Notes: a model not told the origin generated them from the letters alone. DNA of 64,000 nucleotides from an uncultured Aquimarina sp. (GCA_947496355.1 CANMCO010000006.1:248001-312000), one strand, 5' to 3'. Shown: positions 25,449 to 34,878, counted from the stretch's first letter. A program made the numbers and translations.

Positions 25449-28229
25449 ATGGACAAGAACTCATTTATACAATCTTGGTATTATGTCATTCTCTATATGT
25501 TCATTTTGGGTATTTTAAATCCTGGATGTGCTCAGAATACTGCAGATTCTTTAGCTTTACAATATAAAAGTTTAGAAACTTCTGATATCGAATATAACTG
25601 TAAGATCGAAAAAGCAAACCTATTACTCGAAACCGAAGAAGCAAGTCTTGATTCTATCCAGTTAAGTTATAGATACAATGATCTAAGTAAATTTAACTAC
25701 AGAAACGGAGACTATGAAAATGCTATTCTAAATATAAAAAAAGCACTTGCTATTCAGAAAAAATTTATTGATAGTATTCCCACAAGTGTCAATAAAAGTT
25801 ATCATAATCTCGCCTTATTTTATCTTCGTTCGGGGGACGAAGCTAAGGCAATGGAAACCTTTAAAACCCTGACCAAACAATTCTATAAAGACCGATATGT
25901 CATTAATGCCTACACAACAGGGTTAGCGGACTTACATAGGGATCGCGGAGATTATTACAAAGCCATTAATTATTTAAAAGAAGCCGAGAATACTATTATA
26001 CGAGCTAATGATTCTATTCTCAACAAAGAATTGTTTCATGTGTATCTTGGTTTTGCTCGCTTATATTCTAAGATTTCGAAAGATACACACTATAAAAAAG
26101 CAATAGCATACCTTAAAAAAACGGAAGAAGCTATTACCCATTTATCTAAGAAAGATCAATTAAAAAATCTGTTCATTATATATAACCGGTATGGTTCCAT
26201 ATATTCAGGACAAAAGCACTATGATAAAGCTTTAGAGAATCGTAAAAAAGCACTTAAACTGGGGTTAAAAATTATTCCAATAAACAAATCTGACATAGCC
26301 AGTTGCTATAATAATTTAGGCTTGACTTCTGCAAAAATGAATAAGTATACTTTGGCCAATGAATACTATACCAAAGCAATACAATATGATTCGCTATCCA
26401 GCGCAGTCTATAACAACCTAGGAGATATCTATTTGACTAAACAAAATTATGAAGAATCACTATTCAATTACCAGAAAGCCATCAGTTATAAGCTCAAAGA
26501 ATATCAAAATATTGATTATAAAACATTACCAAAAATAGAGCAATTGGTTCAATCCAATCATAAAGTTAATTTGGTAAGCAATCTAAAAGATAAAGCAAAG
26601 GGATGGTTCGCATATTTCTCAAAAACCAAAAACACAACATATTTGCATCATGCCCTGGAAACTACTAAACTAGCAGATCAGTTAATCGACATCATTCGAT
26701 CAGAAAGCATCGAGCAACAGTCAAAGTATTTCTGGCGAGAAAAAGGAGTTGACTTATATATGCTGGCGACCTCTATATGCTATGAACTAGACAATCCTAA
26801 ACAAGCGTTCTATTTTATGGAAAAAAGTAAGTCATTGTCTTTATTAGAAAACTTAACCCATGAAGAAGCAAAAAACAAGGCAAAACTTCCAGATTTCATA
26901 ATAGAAAAAGAGTATACCTTAAAACGTGAGATTCATGAGGTTAGTGAACGATTAAAAGATGACGATTCCTATACAGAATTAGAAAAACAATCACTCATTT
27001 TTGAGCAGAAAAAAGTATATGAAAGTTTCATAAACTCTTTAGAACATAAATACCCCGGATATTACAATTACAAAAAGCAAATCGATATTTCTTCGTTTGA
27101 AGAAAGTCGTTCAAAAATCGTTTCTTCTACCAATAATTTGCTGCAATATATTTTAACCGAAAATGAGGGATATGGTATATTGATATCGAGTGACACGACC
27201 CGTTTTTTCAAAATTTCTGATGCCAAACTTTTAAATAAAGAAATAAATATATTAGGCAAACTTATCACAGCGCCTCTTATCACTAGTCAACAGCAAAATG
27301 AATATGCAAAATTGTCTTTTTCTGTATATCAGAAGCTGTTTCCTTTTTCTGACGCTTCAACATTACTTTCTAACAAAAATTTGCTCATAATACCAGATTA
27401 TAGCTTACAATATTTACCCTTTGAAGCCCTTGTAACGAAACCTTATTCCAAAGAAAGCATAATTCCATATTTAATTTATAATTCAGAAATTAGTTATGCC
27501 TATTCTATGTCTCTATTAAAAAAAATAGAACAGAAAAAACGAAACCCAAAATCCTTTTTAATTGGTTTTGCCCCCATACACTTCAAAAAACATGGACTGT
27601 ATGATCTAAATAGAAGTGAAAGTAAAATGAAGGAGATAGGCGATCATTTTTCGAGTACCATAGTACTAAGAGAAGACGCTTCTAAATCTAACTTTGTGGC
27701 TCAAGCCAACGAGTACAGCATAATTCATTTATCTACACATGCTAGTTCTGTAAGTGATCAAGAGCCTTGGATAGCATTTTACGAAGACCTATTGACCTTA
27801 AATGAGTTATATTTTGTTAAAAACCAAGCAGATTTGGTGGTTTTAGATGCTTGTAAATCAGGTATAGGAAAACTTCATTCTGGAGAAGGTGTCATGAGTT
27901 TATCTCGTGGTTTTTTTCATTCGGGAGCCAACAGTGTTATTTCATCATTATGGAGTACCAATGAAAAGTCCAGCGCAACAATTATATCTAATTTTTACAA
28001 CCATTTTAAAAAGGGAGAAACAAAATCTGCAGCACTTCGAAAAGCAAAACTTCAATATTTACAAGAAAATAGATTCTCAGAAAATTCTCCTTGCTTTTGG
28101 GCACCTCTAATTTTGACTGGAAGTATCAAAAACTCTATACCCTCAACAACGAATAACACTTACTTGTATATTGGATTACTCTTTCTTTCCCTTGTATTTA
28201 TAGTCATTAGGTATAAAACTAAACCCTAG
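25449..28229 (+). CDS. TPR-CHAT caspase-like protease, membrane-anchored
   Basis: A 926-residue protein: a signal sequence (hydrophobic to about 28, LNPGC or CAQ), then about seven TPRs at roughly 60-350 (YHNLALFYLRSGD, YNNLGLTSAKMN, YNNLGDIYLTKQ), a linker, and a CHAT domain at about 590-890. The catalytic pair is intact: H764 in HLSTHASS and C802 in VLDACKSG. A membrane helix at about 900-920 ends in RYKTKP, so the CHAT part should face the periplasm. CHAT enzymes are caspase relatives that cleave specific partners. TPRs probably bind the substrate or regulator. Confidence 0.85.
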   Translation: MDKNSFIQSWYYVILYMFILGILNPGCAQNTADSLALQYKSLETSDIEYNCKIEKANLLLETEEASLDSIQLSYRYNDLSKFNYRNGDYENAILNIKKALAIQKKFIDSIPTSVNKSYHNLALFYLRSGDEAKAMETFKTLTKQFYKDRYVINAYTTGLADLHRDRGDYYKAINYLKEAENTIIRANDSILNKELFHVYLGFARLYSKISKDTHYKKAIAYLKKTEEAITHLSKKDQLKNLFIIYNRYGSIYSGQKHYDKALENRKKALKLGLKIIPINKSDIASCYNNLGLTSAKMNKYTLANEYYTKAIQYDSLSSAVYNNLGDIYLTKQNYEESLFNYQKAISYKLKEYQNIDYKTLPKIEQLVQSNHKVNLVSNLKDKAKGWFAYFSKTKNTTYLHHALETTKLADQLIDIIRSESIEQQSKYFWREKGVDLYMLATSICYELDNPKQAFYFMEKSKSLSLLENLTHEEAKNKAKLPDFIIEKEYTLKREIHEVSERLKDDDSYTELEKQSLIFEQKKVYESFINSLEHKYPGYYNYKKQIDISSFEESRSKIVSSTNNLLQYILTENEGYGILISSDTTRFFKISDAKLLNKEINILGKLITAPLITSQQQNEYAKLSFSVYQKLFPFSDASTLLSNKNLLIIPDYSLQYLPFEALVTKPYSKESIIPYLIYNSEISYAYSMSLLKKIEQKKRNPKSFLIGFAPIHFKKHGLYDLNRSESKMKEIGDHFSSTIVLREDASKSNFVAQANEYSIIHLSTHASSVSDQEPWIAFYEDLLTLNELYFVKNQADLVVLDACKSGIGKLHSGEGVMSLSRGFFHSGANSVISSLWSTNEKSSATIISNFYNHFKKGETKSAALRKAKLQYLQENRFSENSPCFWAPLILTGSIKNSIPSTTNNTYLYIGLLFLSLVFIVIRYKTKP

Positions 28230-28267
28230 CAAACTACCTATTTTTCTACCATTCCAAATAATAATTC

Positions 28268-28298
28268 AAAAAAACTAAATTTTTTGGGTAATGAATTT
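28268..28298 (+). promoter_or_regulatory. Second copy of the 31-bp element
   Basis: Same arrangement as at 23865-23895: seven A, CTAAA, six T, GGGTAAT, one base, AATT. It lies about 118 bases ahead of the PLAT-like lipoprotein gene. Confidence 0.4.
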
Positions 28299-28415
28299 CG
28301 CATATGTACCCTTTACTATGATGAGTCCCTAAAAAGGGATAGGCCTAATAATATATTCATCAATATAGGATACTAGAAAAGCTCTGGTATAAAAAATTAA
28401 TTAAACACATAAATT

Positions 28416-29144
28416 ATGAAAAATTCAATTTTAAAAACATCAATTTTAATAATGATCCTTGGGGTGGTATTTGTTGCTTGCGAAAAATCAGAAGATGTAA
28501 TTCCTGAAGAAGCTATCGAATTTAATAATGAAGGAGCACAAAGTGAGGTAGATAATCATGATCACTTAGTAAGTACTAAAGACGCACAAGTAGGATCGGT
28601 ATTACACATGAGTTTCGATAAAAATTTAAGCGATGATGAAGCTGAGCGTGCTTGGGACAGTGCGGTCAAAAATTATTTGATTAAAAATCCTAATCAAAAC
28701 AAAGGAGTGAGTACAGAAGCATATTACCAAGTTGTTACCAAAACCGGTAGTCAAGCCACTAATGGTACTGATGCCTTGGTACAGGCTTCAGCAGATTTTA
28801 ATCATAGTGGAGGATCATTCCATACTGATTATATTACCTTAAACAATCCTGGCGATGACAGAGAAGAAGGACAAAAGGATTTTTACCTTATTAGAATCTA
28901 TTTTCCAAACATAACCATATCATGGATCGAAGTAGAACATGCACATATCCGATTACAAGGTACAGATGGATGGGTTGTTAATTCTTTCAAAACCAAAATA
29001 CTACCTGAACACCAAACTGTTCCAGCTACTGGAGTTTCAAAAGTAGTTACATACCCTGAGATTTGGTTGACTGGTGATAATGCAACAGATTGGGATTATT
29101 ATACTACACCAGTAGTTCTTTCTCCGGGTAGGTTGAATTTTTAA
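28416..29144 (+). CDS. PLAT/LH2-like lipoprotein
   Basis: A 242-residue lipoprotein (Cys22 in VFVAC). Residues about 100-205 follow the PLAT/LH2 pattern: YYQVVTKTG, then GTDALV, LNNPGDDREEGQKDFYL, IEVEHAHI and DGWVVNSFKTKIL. PLAT domains are beta-sandwiches that bind membranes or proteins. The first 100 residues are acidic and unassigned. It is 187 bases after the CHAT gene and carries the same 31-bp upstream element as the subtilase, so it may be co-regulated or a protease substrate (inferred). Confidence 0.6.
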   Translation: MKNSILKTSILIMILGVVFVACEKSEDVIPEEAIEFNNEGAQSEVDNHDHLVSTKDAQVGSVLHMSFDKNLSDDEAERAWDSAVKNYLIKNPNQNKGVSTEAYYQVVTKTGSQATNGTDALVQASADFNHSGGSFHTDYITLNNPGDDREEGQKDFYLIRIYFPNITISWIEVEHAHIRLQGTDGWVVNSFKTKILPEHQTVPATGVSKVVTYPEIWLTGDNATDWDYYTTPVVLSPGRLNF

Positions 29145-29188
29145 GCTTTAAAAATATAACCAAATAAATGCTCATCTTTTGTTGGTTT

Positions 29189-29221
29189 AAAGAGGGTATC
29201 AGAATTATAGATATCCTCTTT
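29189..29221 (+). terminator. Hairpin after the PLAT-like lipoprotein gene
   Basis: AAAGAGGGTATC and GATATCCTCTTT form a 12-bp stem with one G-U pair. Only three T follow, so termination may be partial. Confidence 0.6.
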
Positions 29222-29376
29222 ACTAGTCATAAACCCAAGATGTAGGTATCTAATTTCTACAATTAGTATTACCATATACAAGATTAGAAAGTAAAAAGAA
29301 ATCAACTCTTAGGTTTTTAATCATAGACTATATAAGCCTATAGATAAAAAATGGGATCACTTTAAAAACATAAATT

Positions 29377-30519
29377 ATGAAAACAAATAAAATTAGCCAA
29401 GTGCTAAATCAAAATAGAAAAGGTACTTTATTTTTTTGTACTACTCTACTACTTGCCATTATTTTTACAATACAAAGTTGCGAGAAAGAAGGAATTACTG
29501 AAAGTAAAAACGAAGTAATGCAACTTGAAACATCAAAAATTAGTGCCGTTGGATCTATCCAAAGTACTGCTAACAAACCGATAGCAAATGCTATTATAAA
29601 ATTGAGAGAGCAAAAAATAGCGCGAAGCAATCAACAAGGAAATTTTATACTAGGAGATAATTTTGAAATTGGAGATGTTATGACCATCGAACATCCGGAT
29701 TTTGTAACCCTGTATAAAGTCATTAACGAAAATACCAAATTCTTTTTTCTAATGAAAGAAAGGGCAAAACCCAATCGTATCAACTCTGAAAGCGAATCGA
29801 TAATAGATGTAGGGCCCGGCGGACAAATAACGATCCCTCCAAACGCATTTAGTAACAATGGTGTTATGTATATTGGCGACATTGATATTCGTGCGACTTA
29901 TATCGACGTAACCAATGATTCTGAACTAGAAAGTGCACCAGGGGCTTATATTTCCGAAAATAATTCTGGTACGAATCTTTCCCCATTAGAGTCATACGGA
30001 ATGATGGAAATCACTGCAACAATTCCAGGAACCCTCTTGCCTTTAGAGCTTATTAACGGTATGTCTATACAAGTATCATTTCCAATTCTTGATGACGAGA
30101 CTCCCGATAAAGTTAATTTATATGCATTAAATGAAACGTCAGGGTATTGGTCTTCGGTAGGAGTTCTCACTGCCGTAAATAATGTACTACAAGGCTCAAT
30201 TACTTCAGTCAACAACAGCTATAACGCAGATATACCTTGTGCTAATGAACTTATATGCGTAAAAATTAAAATCGTATACACCAATGGTAATCCTGGGTGT
30301 GGTATTGGGGCTAAAGGACTTTCTTATAGAGGCCGTGACGGGTTTTATTATCCTAATCAAAATGGGTATGTACGTTTTTGGGTCTGTCCGGATAGTGCGT
30401 TTCAGTTACAAGCTTGTAGATCCCAAAATGCAGAATTCAACCAAATCTTTGACATATCAAATGCAATCATACCCCCTTCGGGATGTATAGATTTAGGAGT
30501 TTGGACAATTAACAATTAA
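29377..30519 (+). CDS. Lipoprotein with carboxypeptidase-regulatory-like domain
   Basis: A 380-residue protein with lipobox FTIQSC (Cys35). Residues about 55-125 look like a carboxypeptidase-regulatory/beta-sandwich domain (IANAIIKLREQKIARSNQQGNF). Residues about 140-270 start with GPGGQITIPPNAF, a motif typical of ZU5/FAM171-like beta domains that end with NLYALNETSGYW. The last 100 residues have six Cys (CANELIC, NPGCG, VCPD, ACRS, SGC). Role unknown; it may be a cell-surface adhesin or partner of the proteases upstream. A strong terminator follows. Confidence 0.6.
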   Translation: MKTNKISQVLNQNRKGTLFFCTTLLLAIIFTIQSCEKEGITESKNEVMQLETSKISAVGSIQSTANKPIANAIIKLREQKIARSNQQGNFILGDNFEIGDVMTIEHPDFVTLYKVINENTKFFFLMKERAKPNRINSESESIIDVGPGGQITIPPNAFSNNGVMYIGDIDIRATYIDVTNDSELESAPGAYISENNSGTNLSPLESYGMMEITATIPGTLLPLELINGMSIQVSFPILDDETPDKVNLYALNETSGYWSSVGVLTAVNNVLQGSITSVNNSYNADIPCANELICVKIKIVYTNGNPGCGIGAKGLSYRGRDGFYYPNQNGYVRFWVCPDSAFQLQACRSQNAEFNQIFDISNAIIPPSGCIDLGVWTINN

Positions 30520-30528
30520 ATAAAAACA

Positions 30529-30565
30529 AAAACCTGCTATAGAAATGATATCTATAGCAGGTTTT
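30529..30565. terminator. Bidirectional terminator between lipoprotein and amylase genes
   Basis: AAACCTGCTATAGA pairs perfectly with TCTATAGCAGGTTT (14 bp) around AATGATA, with A-run before and T-run after. It serves both converging genes. Confidence 0.9.
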
Positions 30566-30583
30566 ATTATGATAAAAAACTTA

Positions 30584-33500
30584 TTACTTAACCAATTTAA
30601 TCATTTCAGTACCTGTTTGAGAGGCAACCTGTAATAAATAAATTCCTTTTGGTAATGAAGATGTATCCATGGTAATATTGTTTGATCTTATATTTCCATT
30701 TGGAGCTACTTTCATTCTTTCTCCACTTAGATTATACATTACCACTCTTACGGGGTTTTTAGTTGTATCCCCAGTAAAAGATAATGTTAATGTATCACCA
30801 AATGGATTTGATGATGCCTTAACCATACTAGTTGTATTCCTTTCGAATCCGTTTGAATTAGCTGGCATTGCATTAGATCCAGGGCATTCGCTTGGACATG
30901 TATCGAACCATTGGTTATCATACCAACCATCTGTTGTTCTAATCAGATCATCAGTTTGAGCCCCACCATTGTCGTTAAAAACAATACCAACATCAACAGA
31001 TTCATCTATTGTAATTGAGTACCAAGGAGAACCAACAAAAACTTTCATTTCTACTCCAGGCCAAGACGGTGCTCCTGAAATTGGGGCATTAGCATTCTTA
31101 TCATAAATATATACGTATGCCGTATTCCATGAAGCCGGTTTCTTAAAATACACATCAAACGAAGTAGGCAAAACTATGCCTGGGCAATCGTTTGGGCACA
31201 TATCTGTCCATTGATTATCATACCAGCCATCTGTGGCTCTAAACAGGTCATCAGTTTGAGCTGCTCCATTGTCATTAAACACAATTCCAACCTCAACAGA
31301 TTGCTCAATTGTGTACGTGTACCAAGGAGAGTCACCAAGGGCAGACATTTCTATTCCTGGCCAAGCCGGGAATCCTGGTAGTGAAGTATTACCATTCTTA
31401 TCGTAAAGATATATATATGCAGAACTCCAATCTGCCGGTTTTTTGAAATTAACAGTGTAACCTGTTGTATCTTCAATAGTATATGTTCTTGTAATTACGG
31501 AAGAACTTCCCGAACTATTAATTGCAATTGCATTTAGAACTGTAGTACCAATATTAGAAATCACAAAAGTACCGGTGTACGAAGTGCTAGAACTGTTTGG
31601 CGTAGAACCATCCAAAGTATAGAATACCGATCCGACATTGGTTGCACTCATGTTTACATTTACGGCTCCGTTATATGTTCCAGAATCAGGAGAAACTGTT
31701 AAAACAGGTACTCCCATTGGCGCCGGACAGTCGCTTGGGCAACTATCAAACCATTGATTATCATACCAGCCATCTGTTATTCTAGTGGTATCATCGGTCT
31801 GAGCTCCACCATTGTCATTAAAAACAATCCCTACTTGTACGGCTTGATCCACAGTATATTTATACCAAGGAGAATCTCCTTCTTTTTCCATAGCTATTCC
31901 TGGCCAAGCTGGGGACCCAGGTAGTGCTTCTCCTGTATTTTGGTTAAAAATATATACAAAAGCTGAACTCCAATCTGCCGGTTTTTTGAAATGAATATCA
32001 AAAGGTCCACCTTCTCCTATAACATAATCTCTAGTTACTACTTCAGATTCATTTCCTTCAGAATCTATTGCTATTGATTTAATAGTTGTATTAGTGGTAA
32101 TTTCAAAAGCACCGTTATATAGTGTACTGGCGCTTGTAGGTGTGTCACCACCTATTGCATAAAATATAGAAACAGAAGCTCCTTGTACTGTAGATGAAGC
32201 TGTCATTTCTACATTAATAGCATCATTATATAATCCCGAAGCAGGATTAACCGATAGACTTACTGAATCTGTTAATTCAAAAGGTTCACCTACCAAAACC
32301 ATCCCAAAGGCAGTTCCAAAATTTACTGTTCCTCCAGAAACCGTAGCAGTAAGATCAGAAAAATAATCTTTAAGTAATGTTCCGTCAGGCCACATTCCGA
32401 AGACGTTAAGTTGTCCTGCAAAATCTCCATCTTGACCCTGAAAAACTAATACCTTATCACTTTCTCCGTTACGATTGTACTCTCTTTTGAAAATATAGGG
32501 AGAGTCACTTAGTTTTTGGTGAGACCCAGCTCCTACAGACGTGTGTTCTCTTCTAAACGTACCTAGTTTTCTCCAGTGAAACAACATACCATCATCTATT
32601 GAATCCCAGTTCATATCTCCGCGATATCCCGCATCTAAGTATGTTTCTGCATTAAAAAACTCTCTCCCTGATTCATCACCATAATATATTTGAACTCCAC
32701 CGGGAGAAAGTAACAGAGTTGTTCCTCCATAATACATATTACCTGTATAAAACTCACTAAAATCATGAGATCTTAGATAACTAACCATATTATATTCACC
32801 CGGAGTATTAAACCCGCCATCATTATTATTAAGTTTTGCTGCAAAAGAGCTAAATATTTCCTCCTGCCCTAAATCGGTATATGCTTCCTTTGGAGAACGG
32901 AAATTTATCATACTATTAAATTTACCAACTGTAAAGTCATCTGGTAATTGATCTCCTACATTACCTATAATATTTACTCCAGAATGCTCTCCTGTCATAT
33001 AAAAGTCAAGATCATCCAATTTTTTAGTAGGGTTGTTCTGTTTCCACTCTTTTAATGCTAAAACAGCTTCATCTTTAAGTTCTGCCCAAGCATCTACACC
33101 AACATGTCTTTCGGTATCCACTCTAAATCCATCAATACCGTATTCTCTAACCCAATCAGTAAGCCATTTGATTAAATAGTATCTTGGTGCTCTTGGCTTT
33201 CCGGTTCTTGCAAAATACGCATCAAGTTCATCAAGCTCTTGTTGTTTTCTTCCTTCTGTCTCCCATTTATCCAATAACCATTGTGGAAGCGCTACAGGAT
33301 TAAAAGACTCTGTTCTGATATCTGGTAATCCAAAAAGAGGAGTAGTTAAATCATCACAAGGAAGTTCCCCATTTTCTGTACCACATTTTAATCTTACCCA
33401 ATCATTAGGGTAGTCATCATCAACAAATTCTAATTGACCATTTACTTCCTTGAAAGTACGATAACCAGAATGATTCATCACGATATCTATCAGCACACGA

Positions 33501-33958
33501 ATCCCATGATTATGTGCCTCGTCAATAAATTCTTGAAATTGCTCTGCAGAAGTAAAGTTAGGATCAAATGCGGTCCAGTCATTAGTGTGATATCCATGAT
33601 ACGGATAATCTCTAAATGTAGGATCATCTGCTGGTGGATTATTAAATCCATGTCTATTCTCTACTACTGGTGTAACCCAAATAGCACTTACACCAAGTTT
33701 ATCAAAGTATCCTTCTCTGATTTTTTGAGTAACCCCTGGAATATCTCCTCCATGAAAATCTATTTCATTATTCCTACTATCCTGTTTCCGATCAAAATTA
33801 ATATCGTTGGTAGTATCTCCATTATTAAAACGATCAGTGATAAGAAAATAAATTGTGACATTATCCCACGAGAATGGTAGATTTCTACCAGATTGAGCTA
33901 TACTGATTTTTGGTAAAAATATAGCCAGTAAAAGCCCTAAATAAAGTACTTTTTTCAT
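30584..33958 (-). CDS. Secreted GH13 alpha-amylase with three starch-binding modules and T9SS tail
   Basis: A 1124-residue exported glycosidase. Signal peptide 1-22; GH13 domain about 25-565 with DIVMNH at 158-163, nucleophile D281 (GFRVDTERH), acid/base E324 (TGEHSG) and D399 (LRSHDF), all present. A chitobiase-C-like domain is at about 570-645. Starch-binding CBM26-like modules lie at 653-745, 834-926 and 934-1026, with a second chitobiase-C-like domain at 750-830. The last 80 residues are a type IX sorting domain (LPKGIYLLQV, ending IKLVK). It hydrolyses alpha-1,4-glucans at the surface or outside the cell. Confidence 0.92.
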   Translation of the reverse strand: MKKVLYLGLLLAIFLPKISIAQSGRNLPFSWDNVTIYFLITDRFNNGDTTNDINFDRKQDSRNNEIDFHGGDIPGVTQKIREGYFDKLGVSAIWVTPVVENRHGFNNPPADDPTFRDYPYHGYHTNDWTAFDPNFTSAEQFQEFIDEAHNHGIRVLIDIVMNHSGYRTFKEVNGQLEFVDDDYPNDWVRLKCGTENGELPCDDLTTPLFGLPDIRTESFNPVALPQWLLDKWETEGRKQQELDELDAYFARTGKPRAPRYYLIKWLTDWVREYGIDGFRVDTERHVGVDAWAELKDEAVLALKEWKQNNPTKKLDDLDFYMTGEHSGVNIIGNVGDQLPDDFTVGKFNSMINFRSPKEAYTDLGQEEIFSSFAAKLNNNDGGFNTPGEYNMVSYLRSHDFSEFYTGNMYYGGTTLLLSPGGVQIYYGDESGREFFNAETYLDAGYRGDMNWDSIDDGMLFHWRKLGTFRREHTSVGAGSHQKLSDSPYIFKREYNRNGESDKVLVFQGQDGDFAGQLNVFGMWPDGTLLKDYFSDLTATVSGGTVNFGTAFGMVLVGEPFELTDSVSLSVNPASGLYNDAINVEMTASSTVQGASVSIFYAIGGDTPTSASTLYNGAFEITTNTTIKSIAIDSEGNESEVVTRDYVIGEGGPFDIHFKKPADWSSAFVYIFNQNTGEALPGSPAWPGIAMEKEGDSPWYKYTVDQAVQVGIVFNDNGGAQTDDTTRITDGWYDNQWFDSCPSDCPAPMGVPVLTVSPDSGTYNGAVNVNMSATNVGSVFYTLDGSTPNSSSTSYTGTFVISNIGTTVLNAIAINSSGSSSVITRTYTIEDTTGYTVNFKKPADWSSAYIYLYDKNGNTSLPGFPAWPGIEMSALGDSPWYTYTIEQSVEVGIVFNDNGAAQTDDLFRATDGWYDNQWTDMCPNDCPGIVLPTSFDVYFKKPASWNTAYVYIYDKNANAPISGAPSWPGVEMKVFVGSPWYSITIDESVDVGIVFNDNGGAQTDDLIRTTDGWYDNQWFDTCPSECPGSNAMPANSNGFERNTTSMVKASSNPFGDTLTLSFTGDTTKNPVRVVMYNLSGERMKVAPNGNIRSNNITMDTSSLPKGIYLLQVASQTGTEMIKLVK
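30881..32002 (-). repeat. Three tandem copies of the starch-binding module
   Basis: Copies lie at about 31724-32002, 31181-31459 and 30881-31159. Each encodes FKKPA.W near the start, PAWPGI or PSWPGV, SPWY, VGIVFNDNG, AQTDD, TDGWYDNQW and a CP.DCP or CPSECP end. Near-identity suggests recent duplication or gene conversion within the gene. Confidence 0.85.
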
Positions 33959-34021
33959 AATAAGTGTTAGTTTGTGTGTATTAATTCTTTAATCATCTGA
34001 GAATCTATTTTTTAAATATTT

Positions 34022-34105
34022 CCTCAAACGTTGTAATAAATATTTCTAAAAAAAAATGGCATTTTATACCTATAGAAGTATCAATTTTTCGCGCAAACGT
34101 TTGAG
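34022..34105 (-). promoter_or_regulatory. LacI-type palindromes upstream of the amylase gene
   Basis: CAAACGTTTG at 34094-34103 is a perfect 10-bp palindrome, and a degenerate copy CAAACGTTGT lies at 34025-34034. Palindromes centred on CG of this form are typical of LacI/MalR-family sugar regulators. They lie about 70 and 140 bases ahead of the amylase ATG. The rest of 33959-34350 shows no gene. Confidence 0.5.
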
Positions 34106-34350
34106 TGTTGATATTTTATTTTTCTTCCGTTAAAAAACTAAAAACTCCATAAAAAAACGCCCCGTATTTTGAAGAATTCGAAATCATATTTCGGAAAAAA
34201 ACTTACCCACAAGGTATTGTTCTTATAATTTCCCGTTTAGGGAAGAATTGACAAGCATAAAGGGAAAAAGTACATTTTTAACCAGCGATCATGGCCGCAT
34301 CTTTACATCATCAATTTATTAGAGTAATTAATCCTAAAAAACACTACAAA

Positions 34351-34707
34351 ATGGAAAGTACAATCGAGAAAAACCTTAAACATATTCATGAATTACTATC
34401 AAGAGGAGAATTTATTGAAGCTATGGAAACTTATCTACATGATGATGTAGAATTAAAAGAAGCTAATGATCATCCCAAAAAAGGAAAAGCATTCAATGTA
34501 AAGTTTGAACAGGATTTTATAGACAATCAGTTGGCAGAATTTATAAAATACGAAGTGAACAATTATGCCGTAAATGGGAATCATTCATTCTATGATGCAG
34601 TTATGGAATTAAAACTAAAAGATGGTAGTACTATGCTTTCAGAACAAACTGTTGTTACAGAATGGAAAGATGAAAAAATCTATAGAGAACGATACTATCA
34701 CGCATAA
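34351..34707 (+). CDS. SnoaL/NTF2-like domain protein
   Basis: Start ATG 34351 (118 residues) is preferred; an upstream in-frame extension to 34291 adds 20 residues untypical of the family. A helix pair (IHELLSRGEFIEAMETYLHDDVEL) is followed by four strands ending TEWKDEKIYRERYYH, the layout of cone-shaped SnoaL/NTF2 folds. Such proteins are small cytosolic enzymes or binding proteins; the active-site residues are not diagnostic here. It is a single-gene unit with its own terminator. Confidence 0.75.
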   Translation: MESTIEKNLKHIHELLSRGEFIEAMETYLHDDVELKEANDHPKKGKAFNVKFEQDFIDNQLAEFIKYEVNNYAVNGNHSFYDAVMELKLKDGSTMLSEQTVVTEWKDEKIYRERYYHA

Positions 34708-34736
34708 AAAATATCATATTTTTATTACACAAACTG

Positions 34737-34769
34737 ACCCTTTGTATTTAACGTAACACAAAGGGTTTT
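34737..34769 (+). terminator. Terminator of the SnoaL-like gene
   Basis: ACCCTTTGT and ACAAAGGGT form a perfect 9-bp stem with a 12-base loop, followed by TTTT, 30 bases past the stop. Confidence 0.8.
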
Positions 34770-34878
34770 CTTGATCGAAGTAGTTCTATACTTGTTTCAA
34801 GACCAACCAGAACATACCAATTAACAAAATATCTATTATTTTATTCATTAATTTTATTTTTAAACTAAATGATTTACT

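Noticed and set aside
31000..32002. CRISPR-like repeats
   Set aside because: The repetition is the coding repeat of starch-binding modules, with far too long units and no spacers.
33434..33880. 148-residue plus-strand frame within the amylase gene
   Set aside because: It lies opposite the GH13 catalytic domain and has an implausible Ile- and Met-rich composition.
34291..34350. Upstream extension of the SnoaL-like gene
   Set aside because: It adds 20 residues not expected in the family, and the ATG at 34351 begins the first helix.
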